Source: Vibrio sp. S9_S30
Lineage (GTDB): Bacteria; Pseudomonadota; Gammaproteobacteria; Enterobacterales; Vibrionaceae
DNA length: 64,000 bases
Direction: 5' to 3'
NCBI RefSeq assembly: GCF_014694455.1
Contig: NZ_JAAUWT010000010.1
Coordinates: 1-64,000 of the forward strand
Each line of letters starts with the position of its first letter. Positions within the stretch are counted from its first letter, which is position 1. This document shows, piece after piece, positions 40,797 to 49,019 of the stretch. The position numbers were made by a program, and so were the translations under genes. Below the pieces are notes generated by a model that saw only the letters and a list, made by a program, of their open reading frames with translations, searched no databases and was not told the origin of the DNA.

Positions 40797-41201
40797 ATGT
40801 CAGATATTGCAAAAACCCTGCTTAATATTCGCAGTCTACGAGCATTTGCTCGTGATCTACCGCTTGAGCACTTGGAAGAAGCGCTGGATAAATTAACTAC
40901 CGTTGTTAATGAACGTCGCGAAGTTGAAGCTGCAGAATTAGCAGAAAAAGCCGAGCGCGAAGCTAAATTAGCTGAATACGCAAATATGATCGCTAAAGAT
41001 GGAATCGATGTAGATGACCTTATTGCAGCGCTATCCGGAGAAACAAAATCTAAAGCGAAGAAAAAGCGTGATCCTCGCCCAGCAAAATATAAATACACGA
41101 TTGATGGTGTAGAAAAGACTTGGACAGGTCAAGGTCGTACTCCTTCTGCAATTCAAGCACAATTGGATTCAGGTAAAGATCTGGATGATTTTCTAATCTA
41201 G
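40797..41201 (+). CDS. hns: nucleoid-associated protein H-NS (VicH-like)
   Basis: DNA-bridging silencer of AT-rich and foreign genes. I start at ATG 40797 (MSDIAKTLLNIRSLRAFARD), giving 134 aa; an upstream open stretch is not H-NS-like. The N-terminal oligomerisation domain (about 1-80) is helical and charged, with a linker rich in Lys (KSKAKKKRDPRPAKY). The C-terminal DNA-binding domain has TWTGQGRTPSAIQ, whose QGR core inserts in the minor groove. It is a single gene with a long AT-rich leader region and a strong terminator, directly upstream of the SOS mutasome cassette. Confidence 0.96.
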   Translation: MSDIAKTLLNIRSLRAFARDLPLEHLEEALDKLTTVVNERREVEAAELAEKAEREAKLAEYANMIAKDGIDVDDLIAALSGETKSKAKKKRDPRPAKYKYTIDGVEKTWTGQGRTPSAIQAQLDSGKDLDDFLI

Positions 41202-41276
41202 CTTTCAGTTTGTTACAAAATTTATTGTAACACTGGGCATGTCCCTTGATTCTACACACCAGTGTTTCATATATTG

Positions 41277-41307
41277 AGCCGAAATTTATATAGATTTCGG
41301 CTTTTTT
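41277..41307 (+). terminator. hns terminator
   Basis: AGCCGAAAT (41277-41285) pairs with ATTTCGGCT (41294-41302), followed by a run of Ts (to 41307). Confidence 0.92.
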
Positions 41308-41542
41308 AATGCCACTCTTTGCATTACACCCACCATCCCCTCACAACATATTTTTATATTATTGATAACCATTCAAACCATTTTATTTAAAATATATTCA
41401 TCTAAGCTCACTCTAATTATATTCTTTTTCCAATAATACACTTAAACCATACCCTTTTGATTTATTTGTATTTTCTCTCCTATCGATTCAACCAATTCAG
41501 AAAATCCTTGCCGCTCCTTTCCGAATGCATATACTATAAATA

Positions 41543-41558
41543 CTGTACATTTATACAG
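41543..41558 (+). promoter_or_regulatory. LexA (SOS) box of the imuA-imuB-dnaE2 operon
   Basis: CTGTACATTTATACAG fits CTGT-N8-ACAG perfectly, with TA on its left (TACTGTAC). It ends 4 bp before the imuA ATG, so bound LexA would block transcription start or early elongation. Confidence 0.9.
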
Positions 41559-41562
41559 GCTT

Positions 41563-42243
41563 ATGAAGATGCATGAGATAATAAAGGCACTAAAACAAAA
41601 AAACTTACTATGGAACGGGACAAAGACACTACACCAAGCAAATGTTGTTCCTTCAGGCTATACCGAGCTAGATAACAAATTAGGCGGTGGCTTTCCAAAT
41701 AAAGGGGTTATCGAAATCAATACGTTTACTGGTATCGGTGAGTTACGACTGTTAGATGCATTTTTAAGCAACATTACAGACGACAGACTCAGGGTCTTTA
41801 TTCATCCTCCTGGAAAGATATGCGGTGAGTTTTTCGTAACGCAAGGCTATAAACTTGATAAGATTATTGTTGTTTCCCCAAAGAACGGCAAAGAAGCTTT
41901 ATGGGCTACCGAGCAATCCTTGAAAAGCGGAGCCTGTTCTCATGTATTACTCTGGTGTGACACATTAGAAATACATCAAGTAAAGCGGTTACAAATGGCA
42001 AGTGAAACGGGTCATTGCTCACTCGTTATCTTCAAACCACAGAAACAAACCTTTCCTCTGCCCGTCTCTCTCAGTTTAAACCTTGAAGCTCATTCAACTG
42101 GCTTAAAGATTACAATCAATAAACGTAAAGGAAGGTTAGGGAGAACAACCTTATGTTTAGACATGTCTCGTCACTGGATGAATTTAACTAAAGCTCCTAC
42201 AAATAATATCGTTGTGCCCTTTCCTCTTCTTAAGCGAAGATAA
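41563..42243 (+). CDS. imuA: translesion synthesis accessory protein ImuA (SulA/RecA-like)
   Basis: First gene of the damage-inducible mutasome. The 226-aa product is a distant RecA-fold protein; family marks are YTELDNKLGGGFPNKGVIEI and GIGELRLLDAF near the N-terminus and VLLWCDTLEIHQVKRLQMA in the centre. No true Walker A is visible, as in other ImuA proteins. It probably scaffolds ImuB and DnaE2 rather than cleaving ATP. The start follows the LexA box by 4 bp; imuB begins 3 bp after its stop. Base composition is more AT-rich than in the surrounding genes. Confidence 0.87.
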   Translation: MKMHEIIKALKQKNLLWNGTKTLHQANVVPSGYTELDNKLGGGFPNKGVIEINTFTGIGELRLLDAFLSNITDDRLRVFIHPPGKICGEFFVTQGYKLDKIIVVSPKNGKEALWATEQSLKSGACSHVLLWCDTLEIHQVKRLQMASETGHCSLVIFKPQKQTFPLPVSLSLNLEAHSTGLKITINKRKGRLGRTTLCLDMSRHWMNLTKAPTNNIVVPFPLLKRR

Positions 42244-42246
42244 ACG

Positions 42247-43647
42247 ATGTTGTGGCTTTATCTGAATTTTACTCATCTACAGCTTGATGCTTCATTTTGT
42301 GGCTCAGCTTATGATGGTCATATTGCTATCGTTAATAACGAAAACCTAATCGTACAACTTACACCTTGCGGTTATGCCGCTGGACTAAAACTCGGTATGA
42401 ACCTTGGAACAGCAGCATCACTCTGCCACGATTTACAAATTCATTCATACGACGCCAATATTGAACAAACAAAATTACGGGAAATAGCACGATGGCTTTA
42501 CTTAATCACCTCAGACATCACATTGTTTGAACCTAATGGCATTCTTTTGAAAATCAGCGATATGCTCTCACTGTATTCTAATATTGAACATTACTGGTCA
42601 ACCATTCAATCTCACTTGCAATACTTTAATATACGCTATGATTATTCAACAGGATTTTCCCCACTTTCAGCACAAATACTTTCTCAACAGAAAATACATT
42701 TAATTACAGATAATAAACAATTCTTAAAAAAGAAACTTTATGCGTTACCTTTATCGGTTAGTGGACTGCCTCACCAAACAGTAGAAAAACTTTCCCGTGT
42801 AGGTATTGAGACTTTCTCTGATCTATTAGCCGTACCTATGGCCGATATTGCTAAGCGTTTTGATATAGATCTTATTAACTATATAGGAAAAGTAACAGGC
42901 AGGTTTAAGCATCCTGTTGATTTCTATCATCCACAACAAACCTTTAAATATTCTCTCGATCTATTCTATGAGATAGAAAATGTTCAATACCTCGAAAAAC
43001 CACTAAGTAAATTACTGAAAAAATTGGAACATTTTCTGAAATTACGTGATCAAGTTGCTCATGACATTGACGTTATTTTACGTCTTAGGAATAAACAGTA
43101 TGTCAGCTTTACAATAAGTTCAGCACAAGGGGAGTATCTAGCTGTTCGCTGGATAAACTTATCCAAACTTACCTTAGAGTCTATTTCAATTAGTTCTCCC
43201 GTAATAGCAATAAGCTTGGGCACTAAACGAGTTGAGCAGCAAGCCAGCTTCAACACCGACCTATTTACAGGTCAGAAAGGTAAGACAACGGCACTAGAAC
43301 TCATGTCCGTATTGGAAGCGAAATTAGGCAAAGAAGCCGTGAGCCGACCTAGTGTTATTCCAGATCCTCGACCCGAAGTTGCCAATATATACTCTTCTCC
43401 CCTCTCTGAACAACTGGATGACCCTTTATTCAAGCCTAAACTTAGACCGAGTATTCTCCTCCCGCATCCTGAACGCCTGACAGAGGAAGTATCCATCACA
43501 CAAGGACCGGAAAGAGTGGCTACAGGCTGGTGGGATAATCACCCTGTAATCAGAGATTACTTTATTGCTCACAGTCATGATGGTCGCTGGCTTTGGGTAT
43601 TCAGAACACCAAAGAAACAATGGTTTCTGCACGGAATATTCAGTTAG
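42247..43647 (+). CDS. imuB: Y-family polymerase-like protein ImuB (catalytically inactive)
   Basis: 466-aa UmuC/DinB-like protein that bridges the sliding clamp and DnaE2 in the mutasome. The N-terminal palm is recognisable (MLWLYLNFTHLQLDA), but the metal-binding acidic residues of active Y-family polymerases are not where expected. The SxDEAxLD-type motif is replaced by EPNGILLKISDM (about 98-109), so no polymerase activity is expected. The finger/thumb HhH segment is VSGLPHQTVEKLSRVGIETFSDLL (about 175-200). The C-terminus RDYFIAHSHDGRWLWVFRTP is the ImuB-specific tail. dnaE2 follows 6 bp later. Confidence 0.88.
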   Translation: MLWLYLNFTHLQLDASFCGSAYDGHIAIVNNENLIVQLTPCGYAAGLKLGMNLGTAASLCHDLQIHSYDANIEQTKLREIARWLYLITSDITLFEPNGILLKISDMLSLYSNIEHYWSTIQSHLQYFNIRYDYSTGFSPLSAQILSQQKIHLITDNKQFLKKKLYALPLSVSGLPHQTVEKLSRVGIETFSDLLAVPMADIAKRFDIDLINYIGKVTGRFKHPVDFYHPQQTFKYSLDLFYEIENVQYLEKPLSKLLKKLEHFLKLRDQVAHDIDVILRLRNKQYVSFTISSAQGEYLAVRWINLSKLTLESISISSPVIAISLGTKRVEQQASFNTDLFTGQKGKTTALELMSVLEAKLGKEAVSRPSVIPDPRPEVANIYSSPLSEQLDDPLFKPKLRPSILLPHPERLTEEVSITQGPERVATGWWDNHPVIRDYFIAHSHDGRWLWVFRTPKKQWFLHGIFS

Positions 43648-43653
43648 GTTTTT

Positions 43654-46600
43654 ATGGGCTACACCGAGTTATTTTGCCAAACTAATTTCTCTTTCTTAGA
43701 AGGCGCTTCTCACCCAGAAGAGTTAGTCGTTCAAGCTGATTTCTTACAATATTCAGGAATGGCTATTACTGATGAGTGCTCCGTTGCTGGTGTGGTGCGG
43801 GCTTATAAGGCGATACAAGTCCAAGAGTTACAACTAAAACTCATTGTTGGTTCATTATTTCGAATGGGGGGTGAGCTTGAAATCATTCTACTGGCCACAA
43901 ATAGGCAAGGGTATGGTGAATTATGCCGAATTATAACCAATGCACGAAGACGCAGCCCTAAAGGGGAATACACTTTGTCCGAATGGGACATTATGTCGGC
44001 AAAACATTGTTTGATTATCTGGCTACCGACCCACGAAGATGGTGACTTTCACTGGGCGAAATGGTTAACCAAATACCATTCTCATAGGTTATGGATTGGC
44101 CTGCAACGTCACCTTCAGCATGATGATCATGCGTTTATACGGCACTGTGAGCATCTTAGTGCTTTATACCATATACCAATCACGGCTTGTGGTGGCGTCC
44201 TCATGCATAATACGGCTAGGCTTCCTCTACAGCATACTTTAACTGCGATTAAACATGGTACGAGCGTCAGCAAAGCAGGTCGGTTACTGAAAAGCAATGG
44301 TGAGCATTCACTTCGCTCAAAAGAAAAGCTTCAAAGGGTATTCAAGAAAGAATGGTACACAGAAACCGAACGTATTCGCGCGCGCTGTCGTTTCGACTTA
44401 GGCTCACTGAAATACGAGTACCCAAGCGAGCTGGTTCCAAATGGCTACACGGCAATGGCTTACTTAAAAGAGCAGGTAAAAGCAGGCAGCAAACGCCGCT
44501 TTCCTCAAGGTGTACCACCTGAGATACAAAAGCTTATCGATAAAGAGTTGGCTTTAATTGAAGAGTTAAATTACCCATTTTACTTTCTGACCATCTATGA
44601 CATTGTCATGTTCGCCAAGCGCAAGAAAATTCTCTACCAAGGTAGAGGATCTGCTGCCAATTCTGTTGTTTGTTACTGTCTAGAAATCACAGCCGTCGAC
44701 CCTCGCCAAATATCCGTACTTTTTGAACGATTCATCAGTAAAGAACGGAATGAACCACCCGATATCGATGTCGATTTTGAACATGAACGACGCGAAGAAG
44801 TCATTCAATACATCTATCAGAAATATGGTCGCAGCCGTGCAGCACTCTCTGCCACCGTCATCACCTACCGGTTTAAAAGCGCGGTAAGAGAAGTGGGCAA
44901 AGCTTTAGCGATTTCAGAAGAACAACTCGAGTTCTTTATCAAAAATGTAAATAGGCGAGATAAAGCATTGAATTGGCAAGCACAAATAGTCGAGTTGGGT
45001 CTCGACCCTAACGCTTATCAAGGACAGCTTTTCATTCAATTGGTCAATGAAATACTCGGGTTTCCGCGCCACCTTTCTCAACATGTCGGTGGTTTTGTCA
45101 TTTCATCAGGTCCTTTATATGAGCTGGTTCCTGTTGAAAATGCAGCTATGGACGAACGCACTGTTATTCAATGGGACAAAGATGATCTCGAAAGTTTGGG
45201 GCTACTCAAAGTAGACATATTAGCGTTAGGGATGCTGACGGCAATTCGCAAGTGCTTCAAGACCATCCAATCTTTCCATAATATTGAATTAAGCATCGCG
45301 GATATTACTCGACAGCAAGATGATCCAAACGTGTATGGCATGATTCAAAAGGCCGATACCATCGGTGTGTTTCAGATAGAATCTCGCGCTCAAATGAGTA
45401 TGCTGCCTAGATTACGCCCCAAGAACTATTACGACTTAGTCATTCAAATCGCCATCGTCCGCCCAGGTCCAATACAAGGCGACATGGTTCATCCATTCCT
45501 CAAACGACGTAATGGCATTGAAGACGTCACCTACCCATCGGAAGCCGTCAAAGATGTTCTATCAAGAACAATGGGGGTACCCATATTTCAGGAACAAGTG
45601 ATCAAACTTGCGATGGTTGCAGCCGGTTTTTCCGGAGGAGAAGCCGACAAACTTCGACGAGCAATGGCGTCGTGGAAAAAGAGTGGTCAATTGATGCAGT
45701 TCCGCTCCAAACTCATTAATGGCATGCTAGAGAGAGGTTACCAAGAAGAGTTCGCGAAAAGACTCTTTGACCAAATATGTGGATTTGGTGAGTATGGTTT
45801 TCCTGAAAGCCACTCTGCTTCTTTCGCAGTCCTTGCGTACGTCTCATCTTGGCTTAAATATTACTACCCCGAAGCTTTTTATACAGCACTAATGAACAGC
45901 CACCCTATGGGGTTTTACAGTGTCTCTCAGCTAGTCCAAGATGCTCGAAGGCATGGGATTAATGTAAAACCAATTTGTGTGAATCACTCAGACTACGATC
46001 ATTTAGTAGTAAGAAATAACGATAGTTTTCATATTCGATTAGGGATGAGGCTAGTCAAAGGATTAAAAAAAGAAACTGCAGAAAGAATCACTCACCGCCG
46101 CCCTCATTCAGGTTATCAACACACTTCAGATTTGAAAAGTATAGGAATCGAACGTAAAGATTTAGAAACTCTCGCCTCTGCAGATGCACTAAAAGCATTT
46201 GCTGGTAATCGTTTCTCCGCACGTTGGAAGATAATGGATGATGCTGATGACCTCCCCTTGTTTCATTCACAGAAAGAGCAAGATAGTCGCTACTTTTATC
46301 AGCCTGACGATTTCAGTACCTTAACAGAAGACTACGCCGCTACAGGGCTTTCTTTAAACAAGCACCCTGTCACGTTGTTAAGCAACGCAGGTATACTGCC
46401 GAAATTCACGCGTATGCAAGATCTTTCTAATAAACCGCATAAGTCTCTGATTACTGTGATTGGCTTAGTGACAGGCAGACAATCTCCCGGCACAGCCGCC
46501 GGAGTCACCTTTTTTACGTTAGAGGACGACACTGGAAACGTGAATGTCGTTGTATGGGGAGCAACAGCAAGAGCCCAAAAGCAAGCTTACCTTACGGCAA

Positions 46601-46725
46601 AGATTCTAAAGGTAAAAGGGATTCTAGAACGAGAAGGGGAAGTTATACATGTAATTGCAGGAAAACTGACTGACATGACCAACCACTTATCCAAATTAAG
46701 AACACAATCAAGAGACTTTCATTAA
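43654..46725 (+). CDS. dnaE2: error-prone DNA polymerase DnaE2 (ImuC)
   Basis: C-family polymerase that carries out mutagenic synthesis past lesions in bacteria with ImuA-ImuB. The 1023-aa product (about 150 shorter than replicative DnaE) has an N-terminal PHP domain (YTELFCQTNFSFLEGASHPEE). The palm carries PPDIDVDFEHERR (catalytic Asp pair) and LKVDILALGMLT (third Asp), followed by the fingers (FQIESRAQMSMLPRL, KPYYDL-like KNYYDLVIQIAIVRPG) and HhH and OB domains at the C-terminus (VTFFTLEDDTGNVNVVVWG). It ends the imu operon; no clear hairpin was seen after it. Confidence 0.96.
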   Translation: MGYTELFCQTNFSFLEGASHPEELVVQADFLQYSGMAITDECSVAGVVRAYKAIQVQELQLKLIVGSLFRMGGELEIILLATNRQGYGELCRIITNARRRSPKGEYTLSEWDIMSAKHCLIIWLPTHEDGDFHWAKWLTKYHSHRLWIGLQRHLQHDDHAFIRHCEHLSALYHIPITACGGVLMHNTARLPLQHTLTAIKHGTSVSKAGRLLKSNGEHSLRSKEKLQRVFKKEWYTETERIRARCRFDLGSLKYEYPSELVPNGYTAMAYLKEQVKAGSKRRFPQGVPPEIQKLIDKELALIEELNYPFYFLTIYDIVMFAKRKKILYQGRGSAANSVVCYCLEITAVDPRQISVLFERFISKERNEPPDIDVDFEHERREEVIQYIYQKYGRSRAALSATVITYRFKSAVREVGKALAISEEQLEFFIKNVNRRDKALNWQAQIVELGLDPNAYQGQLFIQLVNEILGFPRHLSQHVGGFVISSGPLYELVPVENAAMDERTVIQWDKDDLESLGLLKVDILALGMLTAIRKCFKTIQSFHNIELSIADITRQQDDPNVYGMIQKADTIGVFQIESRAQMSMLPRLRPKNYYDLVIQIAIVRPGPIQGDMVHPFLKRRNGIEDVTYPSEAVKDVLSRTMGVPIFQEQVIKLAMVAAGFSGGEADKLRRAMASWKKSGQLMQFRSKLINGMLERGYQEEFAKRLFDQICGFGEYGFPESHSASFAVLAYVSSWLKYYYPEAFYTALMNSHPMGFYSVSQLVQDARRHGINVKPICVNHSDYDHLVVRNNDSFHIRLGMRLVKGLKKETAERITHRRPHSGYQHTSDLKSIGIERKDLETLASADALKAFAGNRFSARWKIMDDADDLPLFHSQKEQDSRYFYQPDDFSTLTEDYAATGLSLNKHPVTLLSNAGILPKFTRMQDLSNKPHKSLITVIGLVTGRQSPGTAAGVTFFTLEDDTGNVNVVVWGATARAQKQAYLTAKILKVKGILEREGEVIHVIAGKLTDMTNHLSKLRTQSRDFH

Positions 46726-46789
46726 CCTCAGTTTTGGATAAGAAATAGTATAACTTATTGAGTTAATTGAAAGAATTAAAAAGCAAGAA

Positions 46790-46805
46790 AGCGGCAATTG
46801 CCGCT
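46790..46805 (-). terminator. terminator after the DUF2057 gene
   Basis: AGCGGC-AATT-GCCGCT palindrome; on the minus strand it is followed by TTCTTGCTTTTT. It may also stop plus-strand reading from dnaE2. Confidence 0.7.
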
Positions 46806-46822
46806 CTCAACTATATAATTCT

Positions 46823-47473
46823 TTATTCTTGGTCGATCATCCATTTACGAAAAGCCTTACGCTCCTCTTTGGACGCTTTCAAGTACCAAGCTTGCAATTG
46901 CTCTAACGTCTGAGTTTTTTCACCTTGAGCCACTTTAGCAACCGATTTTTGAGGCTTAGCGACTGGAGCTGCTTTTGCGGTCGCAGCTACTGCTAAAGGT
47001 GCCGCTGAAAATGAAATGCCCTGCTTCTCATTATAATCGCGAACTAGTGCTTTCACATCCCAATAAGGAACAAAGCCCCCTTTCCCTTCTAAAAAAACAG
47101 ACTGACTTTCAATTAGATCACCATCTTCATACACAAGCCATTCCGGGTTCTTATTAAAAGTATTACGAGCATGCTGAACACTATAAACTTTAGGATGTGC
47201 AATCGTAATGTCTTTACCACTTGATTGGAAAGACACAATATATGGGTTGGAGGTAAAAATATCCTTACTTCCACCCGTCCCAAAAGATTTGGACATTTTA
47301 ACTACAGCCTGATTGGTCCCTTCAGATAGCTTGAAGCCTTCTTCAAACTCTGAACTCTCCATACCATTCAATACCAAAAGGTCGACACCTGATTTTAGCT
47401 CTAACTGCGCTGCACTTAAAAAAGTAGAAAAGCACATTGTCAAAGGAACGATAAACGTATTCCTAAACTTCAT
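46823..47473 (-). CDS. DUF2057 (YccT/UPF0319) periplasmic protein
   Basis: 216-aa secreted protein of the YccT (DUF2057) family, function unknown; some relatives affect curli or surface adhesion. Signal peptide MKFRNTFIVPLTMCFSTFLSAAQ (about 1-22), then the DUF2057 domain with LVLNGMES, NQAVVKMSKSFG and TSNPYIVSF (about 30-150). An Ala/Pro/Lys linker follows (APVAKPQKSVAK), and a C-terminal helix LQAWYLKASKEERKAFRKWMI resembles a short DUF2057-associated tail. It lies downstream of the porin gene in the same direction, past a terminator. Confidence 0.85.
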   Translation of the reverse strand: MKFRNTFIVPLTMCFSTFLSAAQLELKSGVDLLVLNGMESSEFEEGFKLSEGTNQAVVKMSKSFGTGGSKDIFTSNPYIVSFQSSGKDITIAHPKVYSVQHARNTFNKNPEWLVYEDGDLIESQSVFLEGKGGFVPYWDVKALVRDYNEKQGISFSAAPLAVAATAKAAPVAKPQKSVAKVAQGEKTQTLEQLQAWYLKASKEERKAFRKWMIDQE

Positions 47474-47489
47474 GAATCCTCCATAATAA

Positions 47490-47513
47490 AAAAGCCACCC
47501 TAAGGTGGCTTTT
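47490..47513 (-). terminator. terminator after the porin gene
   Basis: AAAAGCCACC (47490-47499) pairs with GGTGGCTTTT (47504-47513); on the minus strand a run of Ts follows. Confidence 0.92.
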
Positions 47514-47533
47514 ATACAATACTTTAAAGCGAA

Positions 47534-48505
47534 TTAGAATGACGCTTTAACACCGAAGCCGTAGCCAGTCTCAGTGTTGTCAGCAGAAGTGTGACCAAGT
47601 TCTGCGTAAGCTGTTACGTTAGAAGTCAGAGCGTAACCAGCGTTTACATATGCATCATTTTGAGCATCTTCGCCGTCTGCTTTAGAGTTCGAGATACCGC
47701 CAGAGAAAGTCCAAGCGTCAACTGTGTAAGTTGCAGCAGCACCGATGATACGTACTTTGTCTTCAACTTTAAATTGCGCATACATAGCTTCAAGCTTCAG
47801 TGCGTCGATAGTATAAGCACCTTCAACTGCTACAGTCTTAAGAGTAGAGTCAGCACTTACAGAAGCAACTTTAGTTGTCTTGTCGTAAGAACCTAGTCCT
47901 TTTGACTGACCAAAGAATACCGCAACATCAGCATCGCCAAAACGCGCACCTAGTTTAGCATCGATGTGGGTACTGTCTTTGTCGGCCATTTTACCGCCGT
48001 CATTGTCAGCGCTTGGAGTTCCGTGACCTGACTTGTTTTGCATGAAAGCGATACCGCCGTAAAATTTACCTTTGTCTAGGTTGTATTTTACAACTTCAGA
48101 GCCGCTGAAGTTTGCTGAATCTACAGCAGACTTGATACCGAATAGGTAATCGTTACCGATACCAAGGTCATCAAGAATCGTTGCTGTGCGACCAAATACG
48201 ATGTCACCCATAGATGCAGAGTAGAAACCAATGTAAGCATCACCAATATCTGTACCAGTATCTTGTACTTCGAAGAAGCCGCCTACTTGAAGGTCATCGT
48301 TTAGAGCGTAACGTAGGTCAAATGCGAAATCCGCATCATCAACAGTTTGAGTTAGCTCAGAATCTTTCTTAGTGTCTTTCTTGTAACGAACTTCGATGTC
48401 GCCTTTAAGGTTAGCTGTAACGCCATCTTTGTTGTAAAGTTCGATAGATGCGTTTGCAGAACCTGCAACCGCCATAACTGCTAGAGCTACTAGAGTCTTT
48501 TTCAT
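47534..48505 (-). CDS. outer-membrane porin (OmpU/OmpT type)
   Basis: Gram-negative general porin of 323 aa. Signal peptide MKKTLVALAVMAVAGSANA, then a beta-barrel with alternating hydrophobic strands. The family opening is IELYNKDGVTANLKGDIEV, and the C-terminal Phe (GVKASF) is read by the Bam machinery. The neighbours (dinG divergent, DUF2057 protein after it) recall what I remember of the V. cholerae ompT locus, so this is more likely the OmpT ortholog than OmpU. That is inference from context and not certain. The 514-bp upstream region should carry its control sites. Confidence 0.85.
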   Translation of the reverse strand: MKKTLVALAVMAVAGSANASIELYNKDGVTANLKGDIEVRYKKDTKKDSELTQTVDDADFAFDLRYALNDDLQVGGFFEVQDTGTDIGDAYIGFYSASMGDIVFGRTATILDDLGIGNDYLFGIKSAVDSANFSGSEVVKYNLDKGKFYGGIAFMQNKSGHGTPSADNDGGKMADKDSTHIDAKLGARFGDADVAVFFGQSKGLGSYDKTTKVASVSADSTLKTVAVEGAYTIDALKLEAMYAQFKVEDKVRIIGAAATYTVDAWTFSGGISNSKADGEDAQNDAYVNAGYALTSNVTAYAELGHTSADNTETGYGFGVKASF

Positions 48506-49019
48506 AATAATCCACTGCCTTTTCTTAGCTGGGAATTCCTTTTCGGTTCCCTTATTTAGTTTTATTAGAGTCGATTCTCGAGCATTTGCTTAAGGCACAA
48601 CTCCTCTAAATTTCGATGTTAAGATTGCAGAAGAATCCGCTACATGTCAAATGACTAAAAAAATAAAAATAAAAATTCGTAAACAACCAAAATTCAACAA
48701 CTTACATTGACAACATAAAATTTTAGAGTGAAATCACATCACATTTTCTTAGAAAATCTTTTCCTGTTGTTTTTATTTTTTCAGCACAAAAATTTAATAA
48801 ATTAAAATTAAGGCGGCAAATTAAGTCAATAACTCTACTTAATGGGGTTTCTTGATATTATTATCTATACTTTTTACCGACTTTACCTAACCCCATGATC
48901 GTTCAATTTTTTTTTGTGATTGAGATCTAGATTTACCTAAAAAGCACGCCATTCTGACGAAAACACATGCAACAGCAGGATTGTGCTACAATCTCGCGCG
49001 GTTAAATCAGAGGCAGAAA
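48506..49019. other. intergenic region between porin gene and dinG
   Basis: 514 bp, AT-rich in the middle, with divergent promoters. A possible CRP-like half palindrome (GTGA...TCAC) near 48726-48743 has wrong spacing and is not called. For dinG, a TACAAT -10-like box lies near 48988. No LexA box was found for dinG. Confidence 0.5.

Larger units (their letters stand above)
41202..41562. other. AT-rich intergenic region between hns and imuA
   Basis: 361 bp holding the hns terminator and, at its right end, the LexA box and start of the imu operon. The middle (about 41310-41480) is very AT-rich with no gene visible; it may be H-NS-bound. Confidence 0.6.

Noticed and set aside
48726..48743. CRP-like palindrome upstream of the porin
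   Set aside because: The GTGA...TCAC arms are 7 bp apart instead of 6, and the rest of the consensus is poor.
48960..49019. Possible LexA box before dinG
   Set aside because: No CTGT-N8-ACAG or CTG-N10-CAG pattern is present in this stretch, although dinG is SOS-controlled in E. coli.
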